DNA from: Sediminibacterium sp. FEMGT703S
GTDB lineage: Bacteria; Bacteroidota; Bacteroidia; Chitinophagales; Chitinophagaceae
Direction of reading: 5' to 3'
Length of the DNA stretch: 64,000 nt
Assembly (NCBI GenBank): GCA_002786355.1
Contig: PGCO01000013.1
Location: forward strand, 186,001 to 250,000
Shown: positions 17,502-26,956 of the stretch, one piece after another
How positions within the stretch are numbered: the first letter of the stretch is position 1
How the letters are laid out: each line of letters starts with the position of its first letter
The notes under the pieces: generated by a model
The model's input: the letters and a program-made list of their open reading frames with translations, nothing else
What the model was told of the DNA's origin: nothing
The model's database searches: none
Translations under genes and position numbers: made by a program

Positions 17502-17618
17502 TAAATTAATTTTTTGTCAAAATTAAGTTAAGAAATTATTTCAAATTTTAAGAATGACCGACACTTTGCCAAGTACCACGTTGTGCTCCGTCGATCTTTT
17601 CAATGGAACTTCAACTTG

Positions 17619-19403
17619 TCAATGTTTTTTTACAATAAGCTTAAATGCATATTGCTTTACCGCATCTACTTTGTTTAAATAGTCATCTATACTTTGTGTT
17701 ACAAAATAATCAGGAAGAATACCTACATTATCAGGCAACTTTGTGGCCGTAGAAACATGTGTATTATTTGCCGAGCAGACTACAAATTTTGTATTACGTA
17801 AGCGAAACATCGTTAGGCCAGCGGTACAGAATTGATTAGATCCTAATTCTTCCCCAACGATTGTACCTAAGTTATGCACTTTTACTAAACTCATAAAATG
17901 CCCCGTGGTAGAATGTCCATTTCCATCTATCAGAAAAAACACTTTCCCCTTAAAACGATTTTCAACAGGATTAAATATTTCTACACCATAACTTATATCT
18001 GTTTTTCCTTCAGATTCAGCTTTTGAGTAATAAACAAATGGTTTATCCATGAGGTGTTGTAGCAAGTAAATACTTGGATGTTGAGAACCACCTCCGTTAT
18101 ACCGCACATCAATTATTAAATTTTTAATCCCGTTATTGTTGATTACTTTCATACTGCTATCAAGAAAAGATTTAAAAACAGTATAATTGTTCCACTCATA
18201 ATAATTGAAAGAAGCAATAGTTAAAACAGCTGTATTCCCTTCTACAATTTCTAAACACAAATCATTGTTGCAACTATTGATAGAAGGATTATATAATTCA
18301 GTTGCCATTTTGGTGGCTTTGCGCAACTGAATGGAGCCATTCTTTTCTTTAACAACAATTTCAAAAGTTTTTGGCAACCCTAAGGCATAGGGTATTTGAG
18401 CAGCAAAAAAAGTGTTGAACTGTTGTATTTTAGCAGTTCGAATATTGGCTTGCGATACCGTGTGGTCATAAACAATTGAGAGGAGTTTTAGGGCTTCAAT
18501 GCCATTGATACTCAAAATTTCGTCTTTTACTTTTACCTTATCAGCATTATTCATCGGATTTACCACAAATAATTGCTTATTAATCAATCTTACTTGCATG
18601 GGGAAACTGTTCTCTATAGGTAATATTGAAAACTCATTATAATCATTTTGCATAGTAGAAGAAGCCGTATGTGAGCAACCAATGCTTGCTATGATTGCAT
18701 TGCAATGCCAAGCAAATTCAGCATAGGTGGTTTTATCCGTAATCAATGATTTTTTATTTTCAATATTTTTAAGAAATTGGTCTTTTGAAATAAATTTTAG
18801 GGCATGAGGATGAACAGTCAATAGTTTTTGACTCAATTGGTCTAAATCTGCTAGATATCCCTTTCTGTTGTAGACTTTTGAAAATTTTTCTTTTGCGGTT
18901 AAAGGTTTAATATTCGGAAATTTAATTTTCTGAATCACATCTTCTGCAAAAAAATTATCAGGGTTCATCTGCAATGATTTTGCATAAAACTGAAGTGCTT
19001 TAGTACTATCTTTTGCCTGAAGATAGGCTTCTCCCATACTGTCATATGCATTGGCCGAATTCGGAAATTCAGCAATAATGAGCCCAAAAATGGGGATTGC
19101 TTCCTTCAAATTATTTTCCCATAAAAACGAGTACCCGTATAATGTTAATTCGGTCTCATTCCCAAAATCATACATTTCAAAATTTTCTTTTTTGAGTTGA
19201 TGATATAATGTAATCCTCTCCTCAATGGGTAGTTGAGCGTTTTCTTTAAGCTTAGCTACAATAGATTTTTTTATGATTTGGACTTCTTTTACTTGTAATT
19301 GACTACCTGAAGTTGAAGAAAAAGTTTGATTGCCGCAGGCGTAAAGCAAACAGCAACTTAACATTATCAAATAAATGGTATACTTATAAGGCTTGTATTT
19401 CAT
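17619..19403 (-). CDS. Lipoprotein with TPR repeats and S41-type peptidase domain
   Basis: 594 residues. Signal and lipobox LLYAC (Cys about 23) predict a lipoprotein. Residues about 85-165 contain TPR-like helices (NSANAYDSMGEAYLQAKDSTKALQFYAKSL). A degenerate PDZ-like region follows (VKVKDEILSINGIEALKLL) and then a tail-specific-protease core (LIIDVRYNGGGSQHP ... FFLIDGNGHSTTGHFMSLVK), with Ser in GHSTTG as the candidate nucleophile. S41 peptidases cleave C-terminal tails of periplasmic proteins. It lies 11 bases downstream of the propeller-YceI gene and is likely co-transcribed with it. Confidence 0.85.
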   Translation of the reverse strand: MKYKPYKYTIYLIMLSCCLLYACGNQTFSSTSGSQLQVKEVQIIKKSIVAKLKENAQLPIEERITLYHQLKKENFEMYDFGNETELTLYGYSFLWENNLKEAIPIFGLIIAEFPNSANAYDSMGEAYLQAKDSTKALQFYAKSLQMNPDNFFAEDVIQKIKFPNIKPLTAKEKFSKVYNRKGYLADLDQLSQKLLTVHPHALKFISKDQFLKNIENKKSLITDKTTYAEFAWHCNAIIASIGCSHTASSTMQNDYNEFSILPIENSFPMQVRLINKQLFVVNPMNNADKVKVKDEILSINGIEALKLLSIVYDHTVSQANIRTAKIQQFNTFFAAQIPYALGLPKTFEIVVKEKNGSIQLRKATKMATELYNPSINSCNNDLCLEIVEGNTAVLTIASFNYYEWNNYTVFKSFLDSSMKVINNNGIKNLIIDVRYNGGGSQHPSIYLLQHLMDKPFVYYSKAESEGKTDISYGVEIFNPVENRFKGKVFFLIDGNGHSTTGHFMSLVKVHNLGTIVGEELGSNQFCTAGLTMFRLRNTKFVVCSANNTHVSTATKLPDNVGILPDYFVTQSIDDYLNKVDAVKQYAFKLIVKKH

Positions 19404-19414
19404 CTTATTATTAT

Positions 19415-20998
19415 TTATTTTTTAGCTACAACTTTAATAACAAATTCAACCTCATTAGAAACAGTGTAATCTGCAATCTTTTCATAAAACGTTGCAGCTC
19501 TATAGGTAATTCCCCAAAGTGTTCTATTAATTGTAAGCTTTGCATCAGCAGTAAAAACCCCGTTCTTAAAACTTACGGTTGCCGGAAATTTAACTTCTCG
19601 TGTAGAAGATTTAATAGTGAGGTAGCCAGTAATATTAATGGTATTGGCATTAACAGAATCTACTTTGGCAATTTCAATAGAAGCAAAAGGAAATCTTTTG
19701 ACATCAAAATAATCTTCAGATTTTAAATGATGAATGGGTGTGTTTTTATCTTTCTTGTCGGCATATTCCATTGAGTTCATGTCTATTTGAACATTACCGC
19801 TAACCAGTTGATTGTTCTCCATCCATAATTCACTTTTTGAAACAGATATATATCCTACATGTTTTTCTTTAGAACTAAGTTTCATAGAACCCTTCCAGGT
19901 AATAAGGCTTTGCTTATTATCAATAGTAAAAATTTGATCTTCATTGCGTTGAAAATTATTTAATGATTTTCCATCCAAACGGTACACTCCTGTTAAAGAT
20001 CCCAACCAAATACTTCCATCCCTTGCTTCCAAAATCCTACAAAGCATTCCCTTCCCCCCTTCATATTTCGATTTTATTTCGGTTACAATGGGCACAGAAT
20101 CATACAAGGATTGTTGATCGTATCGGGCAAGTACCCAATCATTTCCAATGTTCGGCTTATTGGGTTTTACTTCTCCAGTAGTCCAGATATTTCCGTTTTT
20201 ATCTTCGATGATTGAAGAAGCACCCCTTGAAGATACTTTGGTATAAGTACTGCCGTCATAGCGCCAAAGACCACCATCAAGATATAGGGTACTGCCTTTT
20301 ATTTTTTTGATGATTGATCCCCCAAACCAAATATTGCCTTTTCTGTCTTCAATAATCCCCCAAACATTGTAAAATGGTTTACCTTCTTTGTTTTTGAAAA
20401 TGGTGAATTTTTTTCCATCATAATAACAGGCATCACCCCTTGTACCCATCCAGATATTTCCTTTTGTATCTTCCATAAATGTATTCACACCGCCATTAGG
20501 GAGCCCGTCTTTGGGGGTAAAATTTCGGAATGATTTTCCGTTGAAGCGAGTTGTACCTCCCCCGGCTCCGATCCAAATATTACCCGCCTTGTCTTCAAAA
20601 AGATGCAAGGCCATATTACTAGGAAGCCCCTGCCTTGTTGTGTAATGCAAAAAAGATTTCCCGTTGTAACAATATATACCTGAGTCCTTGGTACCAAACC
20701 ATAGATTTCCTTTTTGGTCTTCCAACACATCCCAGAAACTGGGCGATTTGATTGCAGTGGTTATATTGGTAAAAACTTTCCCATCGTATCGCCAAACGCC
20801 GGTGTAAGATGCAATCAAAATATCTCCATTTTTAGCCTGCTTTACACTGCGAACCATTCTGGTAGGCCCGTAAGTACTTACTATGTTGTTGGTTGAAGGC
20901 TCAATTAATTCCGGAGTTATAGAAGCTGTGTTTTGCTTACAAGAGCAGTACAAAACAGACATAAACAAGAGCGTAAACAGGAGTTTGTTTTTCATCAT
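19415..20998 (-). CDS. Lipoprotein fusing a sensor-type beta-propeller to a YceI domain
   Basis: 527 residues. Lipobox LYCSC gives a lipoprotein anchor. Residues about 45-350 contain at least six Reg_prop repeats of the type ILEDKKGNLWFGT.....YDGKSF, the blades found in Bacteroidota hybrid two-component sensors. Residues about 355-527 form a YceI-like lipocalin-fold domain (FTIDNKQSLITWKGSMK ... LKSEDYFDVKRFPFASIEI ... NRTLWGI), which binds isoprenoid-like lipids in known members. A propeller sensor joined to YceI instead of a kinase is unusual. The gene faces a ToxR-like membrane regulator 114 bases away and is followed by the TPR-S41 lipoprotein. Confidence 0.85.
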   Translation of the reverse strand: MMKNKLLFTLLFMSVLYCSCKQNTASITPELIEPSTNNIVSTYGPTRMVRSVKQAKNGDILIASYTGVWRYDGKVFTNITTAIKSPSFWDVLEDQKGNLWFGTKDSGIYCYNGKSFLHYTTRQGLPSNMALHLFEDKAGNIWIGAGGGTTRFNGKSFRNFTPKDGLPNGGVNTFMEDTKGNIWMGTRGDACYYDGKKFTIFKNKEGKPFYNVWGIIEDRKGNIWFGGSIIKKIKGSTLYLDGGLWRYDGSTYTKVSSRGASSIIEDKNGNIWTTGEVKPNKPNIGNDWVLARYDQQSLYDSVPIVTEIKSKYEGGKGMLCRILEARDGSIWLGSLTGVYRLDGKSLNNFQRNEDQIFTIDNKQSLITWKGSMKLSSKEKHVGYISVSKSELWMENNQLVSGNVQIDMNSMEYADKKDKNTPIHHLKSEDYFDVKRFPFASIEIAKVDSVNANTINITGYLTIKSSTREVKFPATVSFKNGVFTADAKLTINRTLWGITYRAATFYEKIADYTVSNEVEFVIKVVAKK

Positions 20999-21063
20999 TG
21001 ACTTATTTTATCCTTTCAAAATTGATTCGGCTAAAGTAGACCACTACCTTTCATCAATGTGAA

Positions 21064-21093
21064 TTTGTATTGTAAATAAAAGTGTAACCTTTG
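21064..21093 (+). promoter_or_regulatory. Candidate Bacteroidota-type promoter for the ToxR-like gene
   Basis: A TTTG (21064-21067) and TAACCTTTG (21085-21093) are spaced about 17 bases apart, roughly matching the -33 TTG / -7 TAnnTTTG pattern of Bacteroidota sigma-A promoters. They lie 20 bases before the ATG at 21113. Spacing is slightly short, so this is tentative. Confidence 0.3.
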
Positions 21094-21112
21094 TAAATAA
21101 TTAGTAAATAGT

Positions 21113-22009
21113 ATGTCTGAACGTAAAAATGGTCTCTTCAGTAATCGTAAATACTTCTTTGGTTCTATACTACTCCTATCGATTTCACTGATTCTTGTGG
21201 CATTTAACTTCACAGAAAACGACGATTTTAATTTAGCCAGAAGGGAAATATTAATTAGAAAGATAGGTCATGAACTCCTGTTACAATCTGGCGACAGTGT
21301 ATCTAGAGTACTCCCTTTAAACAAAATTTCGCAAAATGAATACCAGATAAGATTTGAGCAAGAGATAAGTATCTTGCCAGACTCTCTTGTAAATATCTCA
21401 AAGCGTTTATTGGTAAAAGACAAAGCAATTGCAGATTATGTAGTGAATGTATTGAACTGTGATAAATCGCTTGTTGCTTATGGATATGCCATTGCTAATA
21501 ATCAAAAGGATGATATTGTATCCTGTAAAGGAAGAAATCTACCTAGTGCATGTTATATCATCAATATTAAGTTTAAACCAGCAGTAATGATTACAGCAAA
21601 GAATGGATTGCTGCTGGGAGGTATATCTATTTTTGCATTTGTCGGATTGATTTTTATAGGATCAGTGAAGCAAAGGAAGGCTTTACCTGAATTAACCGAA
21701 ACACTAGACGATGATGTATTTCAATTGGGCTCTATCTTGTTTGATGCAAAGAACCGAAAGCTGACACTTAACAATATTAATATAGACCTAACTGGAACTG
21801 AATCTAGGGTGTTACAGATTTTTGCTTTGTCTCCAAATGAGGTCATTGAAAGAAATCGAATCCAGAAAGAGATTTGGGAAGATGAGGGGGTGATTGTTGG
21901 GAGGAGTTTGGATATGTTTATTTCAAAATTGAGGAAGAAATTAGAGTTAGATGAACGGGTTAAGATTGTAGTAATTAGGGGGATTGGATATAGGTTAGAA
22001 GTGGTTTAA
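21113..22009 (+). CDS. ToxR-like membrane-anchored winged-helix regulator
   Basis: 298 residues. TM1 at about 13-31 (YFFGSILLLSISLILVAF), a roughly 135-residue periplasmic domain with two cysteines (CDKS, CKGRNLPSAC), TM2 at about 166-186 (LLLGGISIFAFVGLIFIG), then a cytoplasmic OmpR/PhoB-type winged helix (about 205-297; LTGTESRVLQIFALSPNEVIERNRI ... SLDMFISKLRKKL ... IRGIGYRLE). This is the reverse of classical ToxR (DNA-binding domain first). It would transduce a periplasmic signal directly to DNA without phosphorylation. The obvious target is the divergent propeller-YceI/S41 operon. Confidence 0.85.
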   Translation: MSERKNGLFSNRKYFFGSILLLSISLILVAFNFTENDDFNLARREILIRKIGHELLLQSGDSVSRVLPLNKISQNEYQIRFEQEISILPDSLVNISKRLLVKDKAIADYVVNVLNCDKSLVAYGYAIANNQKDDIVSCKGRNLPSACYIINIKFKPAVMITAKNGLLLGGISIFAFVGLIFIGSVKQRKALPELTETLDDDVFQLGSILFDAKNRKLTLNNINIDLTGTESRVLQIFALSPNEVIERNRIQKEIWEDEGVIVGRSLDMFISKLRKKLELDERVKIVVIRGIGYRLEVV

Positions 22010-22027
22010 CCAACACTGCTCCTACTC

Positions 22028-22873
22028 TTATTTCTTTGCAAAATTGGTTTCTAAAAACTTAAAGACCAGATCAAAATGTTTTAGCGGTTCAGCGTGCCTG
22101 CCTTCAATTGCTTTATGTTCGTAAGGATATTTGAAATGATTATTTTTTAATCTTGCTACCATTTTTTCTGCCATAGGTGTTGACGGGCAAATTTCATCTT
22201 TTGTTGCTGATAACAAGAGCACAGGTCCTTTAATATTCTCAATTGCAATACTCGCTTTTTCTACTGCAATGGTATCTTTTAGCATTGCCTCAAAACTTCC
22301 TCTCAAATCTCTTTTTATTAGAAATGGAACAGCTTCTTCATTCACTGGAACAAAAGGCAGTTCTTTGTTTGCGAACGTCCAACAAGAGGAAGTAAAATGA
22401 GTAGTGTGCCCGGGGAAAACCGTATGGCTACCAACTATACTAACTACACAATTGATGTTGTTGTAATAACTACCTAAAAGCAGCGCCAAATCAGCGCCTC
22501 TAGACCCACCAATGATGGCAATTTTCTTTTTGTTGACCTTTTTATTTTTCGTTGCAATATTGATTGCATTATATACATCTTCAATGGCAATTTTATTCAA
22601 AGTATCCGGTGTCCCCTTTGCCTTAAAATAACCAATTGCCAAAAACGCATATCCTTTTTCAATAAATTGATCGCGTGTTTTTTTCCAATAATCATTTGTC
22701 CAAGCATTACCACCTTCCGAGCCACCAAGACCTACAATAAGTGGTTGATTTTTACCTTCCCCCAAATACAACAGAGATTCTGTATTAGGTGATTGCAAAT
22801 TTATTTGAGCAATACTCTTTGCGGAGCATATCAGCAATAGAACAAGGAAAAGATACTTACAGAAATTTGTCAT
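22028..22873 (-). CDS. Exported alpha/beta hydrolase, BAAT/dienelactone-hydrolase-like
   Basis: 281 residues from ATG 22873 (upstream TTG rejected because the signal peptide MTNFCKYLFLVLLLICSAKSIAQ starts here). Hydrolase features: oxyanion region GLGGSEGG, nucleophile elbow IGGSRGADLALLLGS with Ser, an acid in LLLSATKDEICP, and catalytic His in KAIEGRHAEPLKHF. The spacing and GGSRGAELA-like elbow resemble the C-terminal domain of bile-acid-CoA:amino-acid N-acyltransferase/acyl-CoA thioesterase proteins. It is predicted periplasmic; the ester or thioester substrate is unknown. Convergent with the ToxR-like gene. Confidence 0.75.
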   Translation of the reverse strand: MTNFCKYLFLVLLLICSAKSIAQINLQSPNTESLLYLGEGKNQPLIVGLGGSEGGNAWTNDYWKKTRDQFIEKGYAFLAIGYFKAKGTPDTLNKIAIEDVYNAINIATKNKKVNKKKIAIIGGSRGADLALLLGSYYNNINCVVSIVGSHTVFPGHTTHFTSSCWTFANKELPFVPVNEEAVPFLIKRDLRGSFEAMLKDTIAVEKASIAIENIKGPVLLLSATKDEICPSTPMAEKMVARLKNNHFKYPYEHKAIEGRHAEPLKHFDLVFKFLETNFAKK

Positions 22874-22945
22874 TTTAATGATGTTTAAATTAATCTGCAA
22901 ATATCAAGCGCTATTTTTAAAGTGCTTTTGACCTATGTCAAAAAA

Positions 22946-23509
22946 TCATTTTTCAGCTCGTATTCTACTTAAAGTTTCTTGTGCAATACCTAAATAAGAA
23001 GATACCATTCCTAAGGGTAGGCGATGATATATATCGTTATAGGTTTCACAAAAATGTTGATATTTTTCCTTTGCTGTTGCAAAACGCATTGAAGTGATGC
23101 GTTCTAAATAGTGTCCAAATACTGTTCCCATTGAAAGTCTAGCATATCGTTCCATTTCAGGAAAGTTGTCAAATAGAAATCCAAGGTCTTTAACATTCAA
23201 ACAAAAGCAATCTGTATGTTCGAGTGCGTCTATGTAATAAATATCTTTTTTTTGTTGCATAAAACTTCTAGGCGAGTTCACCCATTCATTTTCTGCGCTA
23301 AAATATTCGGTAATTTCTTTTCCGTCCTTGAAAAAATAAGTACGCAATAAACCCTTTTGAATAAAATAACCATTCTTACAAATGGCATCAGCATTATGCA
23401 CAAGCTCCCCTTTCTTGAAAACTATTGGTACAATTCTATCAGCGAGTTCACTTTTTAAAGTGTCGCTTAATTTTATATATTTTTCAAAGTGTTGAAATAT
23501 TTCTATCAA
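22946..23509 (-). CDS. Crp/Fnr-family transcriptional regulator
   Basis: 187 residues, beginning at a TTG (no ATG exists before the conserved core). A cNMP-binding-like beta roll (about 25-115, YFIQKGLLRTYFFKDGKEITEYFSAENEW) and a C-terminal winged helix with LGMVSSYLGIAQETLSRIR. This is the Bacteroidota type in which no cyclic nucleotide is usually bound. The gene begins 13 bases after the ABC permease stop, so it is the last gene of the ABC transporter operon and may autoregulate it. Confidence 0.8.
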   Translation of the reverse strand: MIEIFQHFEKYIKLSDTLKSELADRIVPIVFKKGELVHNADAICKNGYFIQKGLLRTYFFKDGKEITEYFSAENEWVNSPRSFMQQKKDIYYIDALEHTDCFCLNVKDLGFLFDNFPEMERYARLSMGTVFGHYLERITSMRFATAKEKYQHFCETYNDIYHRLPLGMVSSYLGIAQETLSRIRAEK

Positions 23510-23522
23510 TGCTAGAACAGGT

Positions 23523-24707
23523 TTATTTCATTTTAATGAATTTATACACGTCTGACCAAGAGGGTTCTTTACCAGTCATCAAAATTGATACTCTAAAGAT
23601 TTTTGCAGCAATTTTCCGAAGAAAATAAAAGGTTATTACCAATAAGATAAATGACCCTATTAATTGCTCTACTCCAACTTCTGTAATTGCCCAACGCATT
23701 GGCATTGAAGTTGCAGAAGTGAGTGGAAACCATGAAAGAAATACTGAAAATCCATTATCAGGATCATGCGTTACAAAAAAAGAAGCCATTACAAAAAGAA
23801 TAGGAAGCATCATCAATCCACTTTTACCGGAATTATTAGGATCGGTAATGATTGAAGCAATAGCCGCAAGCATTGCATTCCAAATCAATACCCCTAATAT
23901 GGCAAAGGGCAAATACAAGACAATTAAAGGCAGGTTTAAAAAATCTACAACTTTAGATATGGGTGTCCCTGTAAACTGAAAAAAGATAACAGTTCCAACT
24001 GTGATTAAAAGTGAATTGGTAATCATTGAAGACATACCCGTTAATGTAATACCGAAAATTTTCCCATCCATCCACACTTGTGGACTTATGGCTGAAACAA
24101 TTTGCTCGGTTATTTTTAATTGTTTCTCACCCGTTATTGCTGTAAACTGATATGCAAAACTTAAAAAAACTGCTACAATCATCAAGCCAGCAAAGAAAAA
24201 GGCAAGAACGAGTCGTTTATTGGAATTCTCAGTATATACATATGATTCTTCTATAGGAGCAGATGATAAAACTTTTGACAATTGGTCGGCAGTTAAACCC
24301 AATTTTTGCATCTCTACTTGTTTTTGATAACCATCTAAAAAGCCTTTCAATTCCTTGATGTCATTATTGAGCTTATAGGCATATAATTCAATTGACTTGT
24401 CATTTTTGTTAATCAATACCCCCTCTTTATTGATGCTTAAATTCTTTATGAATTGATCTTTTTGATCAATTGGCAAAGTTTGCAGCTTAAAATCTTTTTT
24501 TAATACTTCCGCTATAGCACCATTTTCATCATTCAATAAAAAGACTGTTATTTTCGGGCTTTTGTCTGAAAAGGCAAGTTTGCTACCAAAATAAAATAGG
24601 GTAAAAACAATCAACATCACAAACAAACCAATTAGTTCATTTTTTGGCTTAAAAAAACGCCCAAATTCCCAGCGAGTAACAGTCAGCACTTGCTTTATAT
24701 AACTCAT
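23523..24707 (-). CDS. ABC-2 type transporter permease (NatB-like)
   Basis: 394 residues. One N-terminal TM (about 25-45), a roughly 120-residue extracytoplasmic loop, and then five TM helices (about 165-370; LVLAFFFAGLMIVAVFLSF, ILGVLIWNAMLAAIASI, SGLMMLPILFVMASFF). This is the topology of the NatB/YhaP-like ABC-2 permeases involved in efflux of ions or drugs. The start overlaps the upstream ATPase stop by 4 bases, so they form one complex. Confidence 0.9.
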   Translation of the reverse strand: MSYIKQVLTVTRWEFGRFFKPKNELIGLFVMLIVFTLFYFGSKLAFSDKSPKITVFLLNDENGAIAEVLKKDFKLQTLPIDQKDQFIKNLSINKEGVLINKNDKSIELYAYKLNNDIKELKGFLDGYQKQVEMQKLGLTADQLSKVLSSAPIEESYVYTENSNKRLVLAFFFAGLMIVAVFLSFAYQFTAITGEKQLKITEQIVSAISPQVWMDGKIFGITLTGMSSMITNSLLITVGTVIFFQFTGTPISKVVDFLNLPLIVLYLPFAILGVLIWNAMLAAIASIITDPNNSGKSGLMMLPILFVMASFFVTHDPDNGFSVFLSWFPLTSATSMPMRWAITEVGVEQLIGSFILLVITFYFLRKIAAKIFRVSILMTGKEPSWSDVYKFIKMK

Positions 24708-25642
24708 ATTGAATGGCTTTTTACAAGGTTAAGATAAATATCATGCAATGATGGCTTATGGCTAGACAACTCAAAAACGCCCTCTAATTTCGCTAAATCA
24801 GCTAAAATTAATTTCATGTCGGTGTTTTGCCTAAATGTTAGTTTAACAAGATGATGATCGGATATTTCCATGTCTTCAACTGCGCCAATGGCATTTAATG
24901 CATCAAGGTTTAAACCAGATTTAAAATTCAATTCAATAATCGGTTTGTTGCCATATGTTTCATATATCCCATTGAGGCTTCCATTGTATAACACTTCCCC
25001 CTTATTGATTAGAAAAATTTTATGTGCAGTTTTTTCAACCAATTGCATTTGATGTGCACTTAGTAAAATAGTAGTTCCTTGCTTATTAATTTCTTTGATA
25101 AAATCGATGAAAATTTCTTGATTCAATGGATCTAAGCCCGAGAAAGGTTCATCCAATATAGCAAACGCAGGTTTATGAAGGATAGAAGCAATGAATTGAA
25201 TTTTCTGTTGATTGCCTTTTGAAAGTACCTGTAACTTCTCTTTTGCACGATCGGCCAATTCAAGTTTTTCTAACCATTCCATGGCAGCTTTTTTAGCTTC
25301 ATACTTATCCATTCCTCTTATGGATGCTAGATATATCAAAGACTTAATTATGGGAATATCCAAATAAAGGCCTCTTTCTTCAGGAAGATAGCCTATCTCA
25401 GCGGCTTGAGGCAATTGATTGGCACTCCCATTTAGGCTCCACTGGATTTGGCCTGTATCAGCTTTTATAATGTCAAGCAAAATTCTTAAGGTAGTTGTTT
25501 TTCCTGCTCCATTAGGACCTAGAAAAGCAAAAATATCTCCTTGTTCTACCGAAAAAGAAATGTCCTTAATTGCTTGAACATTTGAAAACCGTTTACTAAT
25601 TGATTTAACATGTAGCACTTCTCTTTGCATTATTTCAATCAT
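24704..25642 (-). CDS. ABC transporter ATP-binding subunit (NatA-like)
   Basis: 312 residues. Walker A GPNGAGKT (about 44-51), Q-loop around YLPEERGLY, signature LSKGNQQK (LSGGQ variant), Walker B AFAILDEPFSGLDP, and H-loop LLSAHQMQL. A C-terminal extension of about 90 residues is typical of NatA-like ATPases. It powers the permease encoded immediately downstream with a 4-base overlap. Likely substrates are Na+ or a lipophilic compound; undetermined. Confidence 0.93.
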   Translation of the reverse strand: MIEIMQREVLHVKSISKRFSNVQAIKDISFSVEQGDIFAFLGPNGAGKTTTLRILLDIIKADTGQIQWSLNGSANQLPQAAEIGYLPEERGLYLDIPIIKSLIYLASIRGMDKYEAKKAAMEWLEKLELADRAKEKLQVLSKGNQQKIQFIASILHKPAFAILDEPFSGLDPLNQEIFIDFIKEINKQGTTILLSAHQMQLVEKTAHKIFLINKGEVLYNGSLNGIYETYGNKPIIELNFKSGLNLDALNAIGAVEDMEISDHHLVKLTFRQNTDMKLILADLAKLEGVFELSSHKPSLHDIYLNLVKSHSI

Positions 25643-25672
25643 TTTATATGATCTAATTCAACTCAAATAAAG

Positions 25673-26167
25673 TTAAGCGATATTGGGGATGGATTGATGT
25701 GATTTTTTTTTCAATCTGTCAATCCTTCTTTTATTTTCTTGCTGTAGTAATGAAGGATATAAATTTAACAGGATATTGGGAATCATGATTGACAAACCGT
25801 ATGTCAAAGTGATTTTGAAAGAGAAGAAAACTGCAATAATGGAAACAAAGAAAAAACCAATTAAATGACTTATTTCAGCTAATAACATTTCATTTCTTAA
25901 ATGATTAAGATCGGTATTTCCATTTGAAATCTTAATTTTCTGATTGAAAAATTTGAACACTGTATTTTTTACAATCCACTTAAAATATTTTAAACCAATA
26001 TATTTATTGAGGTTTTTACTTTTAATAAAATTAAGGTTTGACAATCTTTTATACAACGTGGTCTTAGAAAAAAGGCTGTTACATATAATGCCCACCATCC
26101 ATGATACAACTGAAATGGATATACCAAAAATTAACCCTAGTTTGATATGTTGTGCAACAACTTCCAT
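25673..26167 (-). CDS. Membrane protein of unknown function
   Basis: 164 residues from ATG 26167 (an upstream TTG would add six). Two hydrophobic regions: residues about 8-32 (LGLIFGISISVVSWMVGIICN) and about 90-135 (LIGFFFVSIIAVFFSFKITLTYGLSIMIPNILLNLYPSLL), separated by a basic loop. The C-terminal RRIDRLKKKSHQSIP is positively charged. Lies 30 bases upstream of the ABC ATPase in the same direction. Confidence 0.5.
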   Translation of the reverse strand: MEVVAQHIKLGLIFGISISVVSWMVGIICNSLFSKTTLYKRLSNLNFIKSKNLNKYIGLKYFKWIVKNTVFKFFNQKIKISNGNTDLNHLRNEMLLAEISHLIGFFFVSIIAVFFSFKITLTYGLSIMIPNILLNLYPSLLQQENKRRIDRLKKKSHQSIPNIA

Positions 26168-26261
26168 ATCATTCAAATTTAACAAAATTCATTTTGACCA
26201 GAATCTAGATTTTTGAATTGAGCAAAGGGGTATTCTCGTGCTCTATACCCTGTGTAACAGT

Positions 26262-26669
26262 TTATGAGGAGGTTTTCATTTTATCAGATTTGTACGCGTT
26301 GGCTATTCCAAACAAAGTAGTTAAGAACCACCAAGTAAAAAGAAACAAGAACCATTGTAATACTTCTGCAGTTCGCACAATAGCTTTATTATAGGATTGG
26401 AAGAGTCTCAGCATATTTGCGTCACCTTTTATATCAGCAATTGTTGTAGGATATCCAAAAGATTTTAAACTAGGTGTTGAAGGAAGTGACAACCAAAGAA
26501 TTACCAAAAGAATACCAAAGACAATAGAAGTGATTTTAAAATGGTCAATTACTTTATTTAAAATAGTGGCATCTTTCCTATTTCTAAAACTCGCCATGAT
26601 CAATAAAACAAGTGTCGATAATAACAAAGCTGGTCCAAAAAAAATAATTAGGTCAATATCTTGAAACAT
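26262..26669 (-). CDS. Small membrane protein of unknown function
   Basis: 135 residues with three TM segments: about 8-27 (FFGPALLLSTLVLLIMASF), 45-62 (TSIVFGILLVILWLSLP) and 100-125 (VLQWFLFLFTWWFLTTLFGIAN). No motif recognised. Separated from its neighbours by 75 and 180 bases; probably its own unit. Confidence 0.5.
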   Translation of the reverse strand: MFQDIDLIIFFGPALLLSTLVLLIMASFRNRKDATILNKVIDHFKITSIVFGILLVILWLSLPSTPSLKSFGYPTTIADIKGDANMLRLFQSYNKAIVRTAEVLQWFLFLFTWWFLTTLFGIANAYKSDKMKTSS

Positions 26670-26801
26670 ATTTATAAAGATTAACTTTTGATAGTTAAAA
26701 CATGAATATAAGTATAAATATCTTTATGTAAAATTCGTGATTTAGAAGTGCAAGACGTTCTGATTAAGCGATGAAACGGCTCAACAAAAAACAACATCTT
26801 T

Positions 26802-26819
26802 ACCAATATAGGCGTATCT
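26802..26819 (+). promoter_or_regulatory. Conserved 18-base leader motif, copy 2
   Basis: Identical to 14871-14888 and 45 bases before the ATG of the intact small Lys-rich gene. It continues as TATCTTTA, close to a Bacteroidota -7 box (TAnnTTTG). See copy 1. Confidence 0.5.
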
Positions 26820-26846
26820 TTACTAACTAAACTTAAATTTAACTGT

Positions 26847-26942
26847 ATGTCGAAAAAGAACGCTGAACCAAAGAAGAATAAGCCAACAAAAAAGAAAAGT
26901 GCCGCACAAAAGAAAGCGGATCCAAAGAAAAAAGCACGATAA
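26847..26942 (+). CDS. Very small Lys-rich basic protein (31 residues)
   Basis: ATG to TAA with 31 codons: MSKKNAEPKKNKPTKKKS, then a second Lys/Ala-rich part ending DPKKKAR. About 15 of 31 residues are Lys or Arg; there is no hydrophobic residue to form a core, so it is disordered and could bind nucleic acid, much like the tails of H1-like bacterial proteins. It has its own conserved leader motif, its codons vary at third positions against the copy at 14915 while the protein is kept, and a good intrinsic terminator follows 14 bases after the stop. These features argue for a real monocistronic gene. Confidence 0.6.
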   Translation: MSKKNAEPKKNKPTKKKSAAQKKADPKKKAR

Positions 26943-26956
26943 AATAAAATTCAGAG

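Noticed and set aside
19313..19726. 137-codon plus-strand frame opposite the YceI part
   Set aside because: Composition (Arg/Asn/Ser-rich) and position show it is the complement of the YceI domain.
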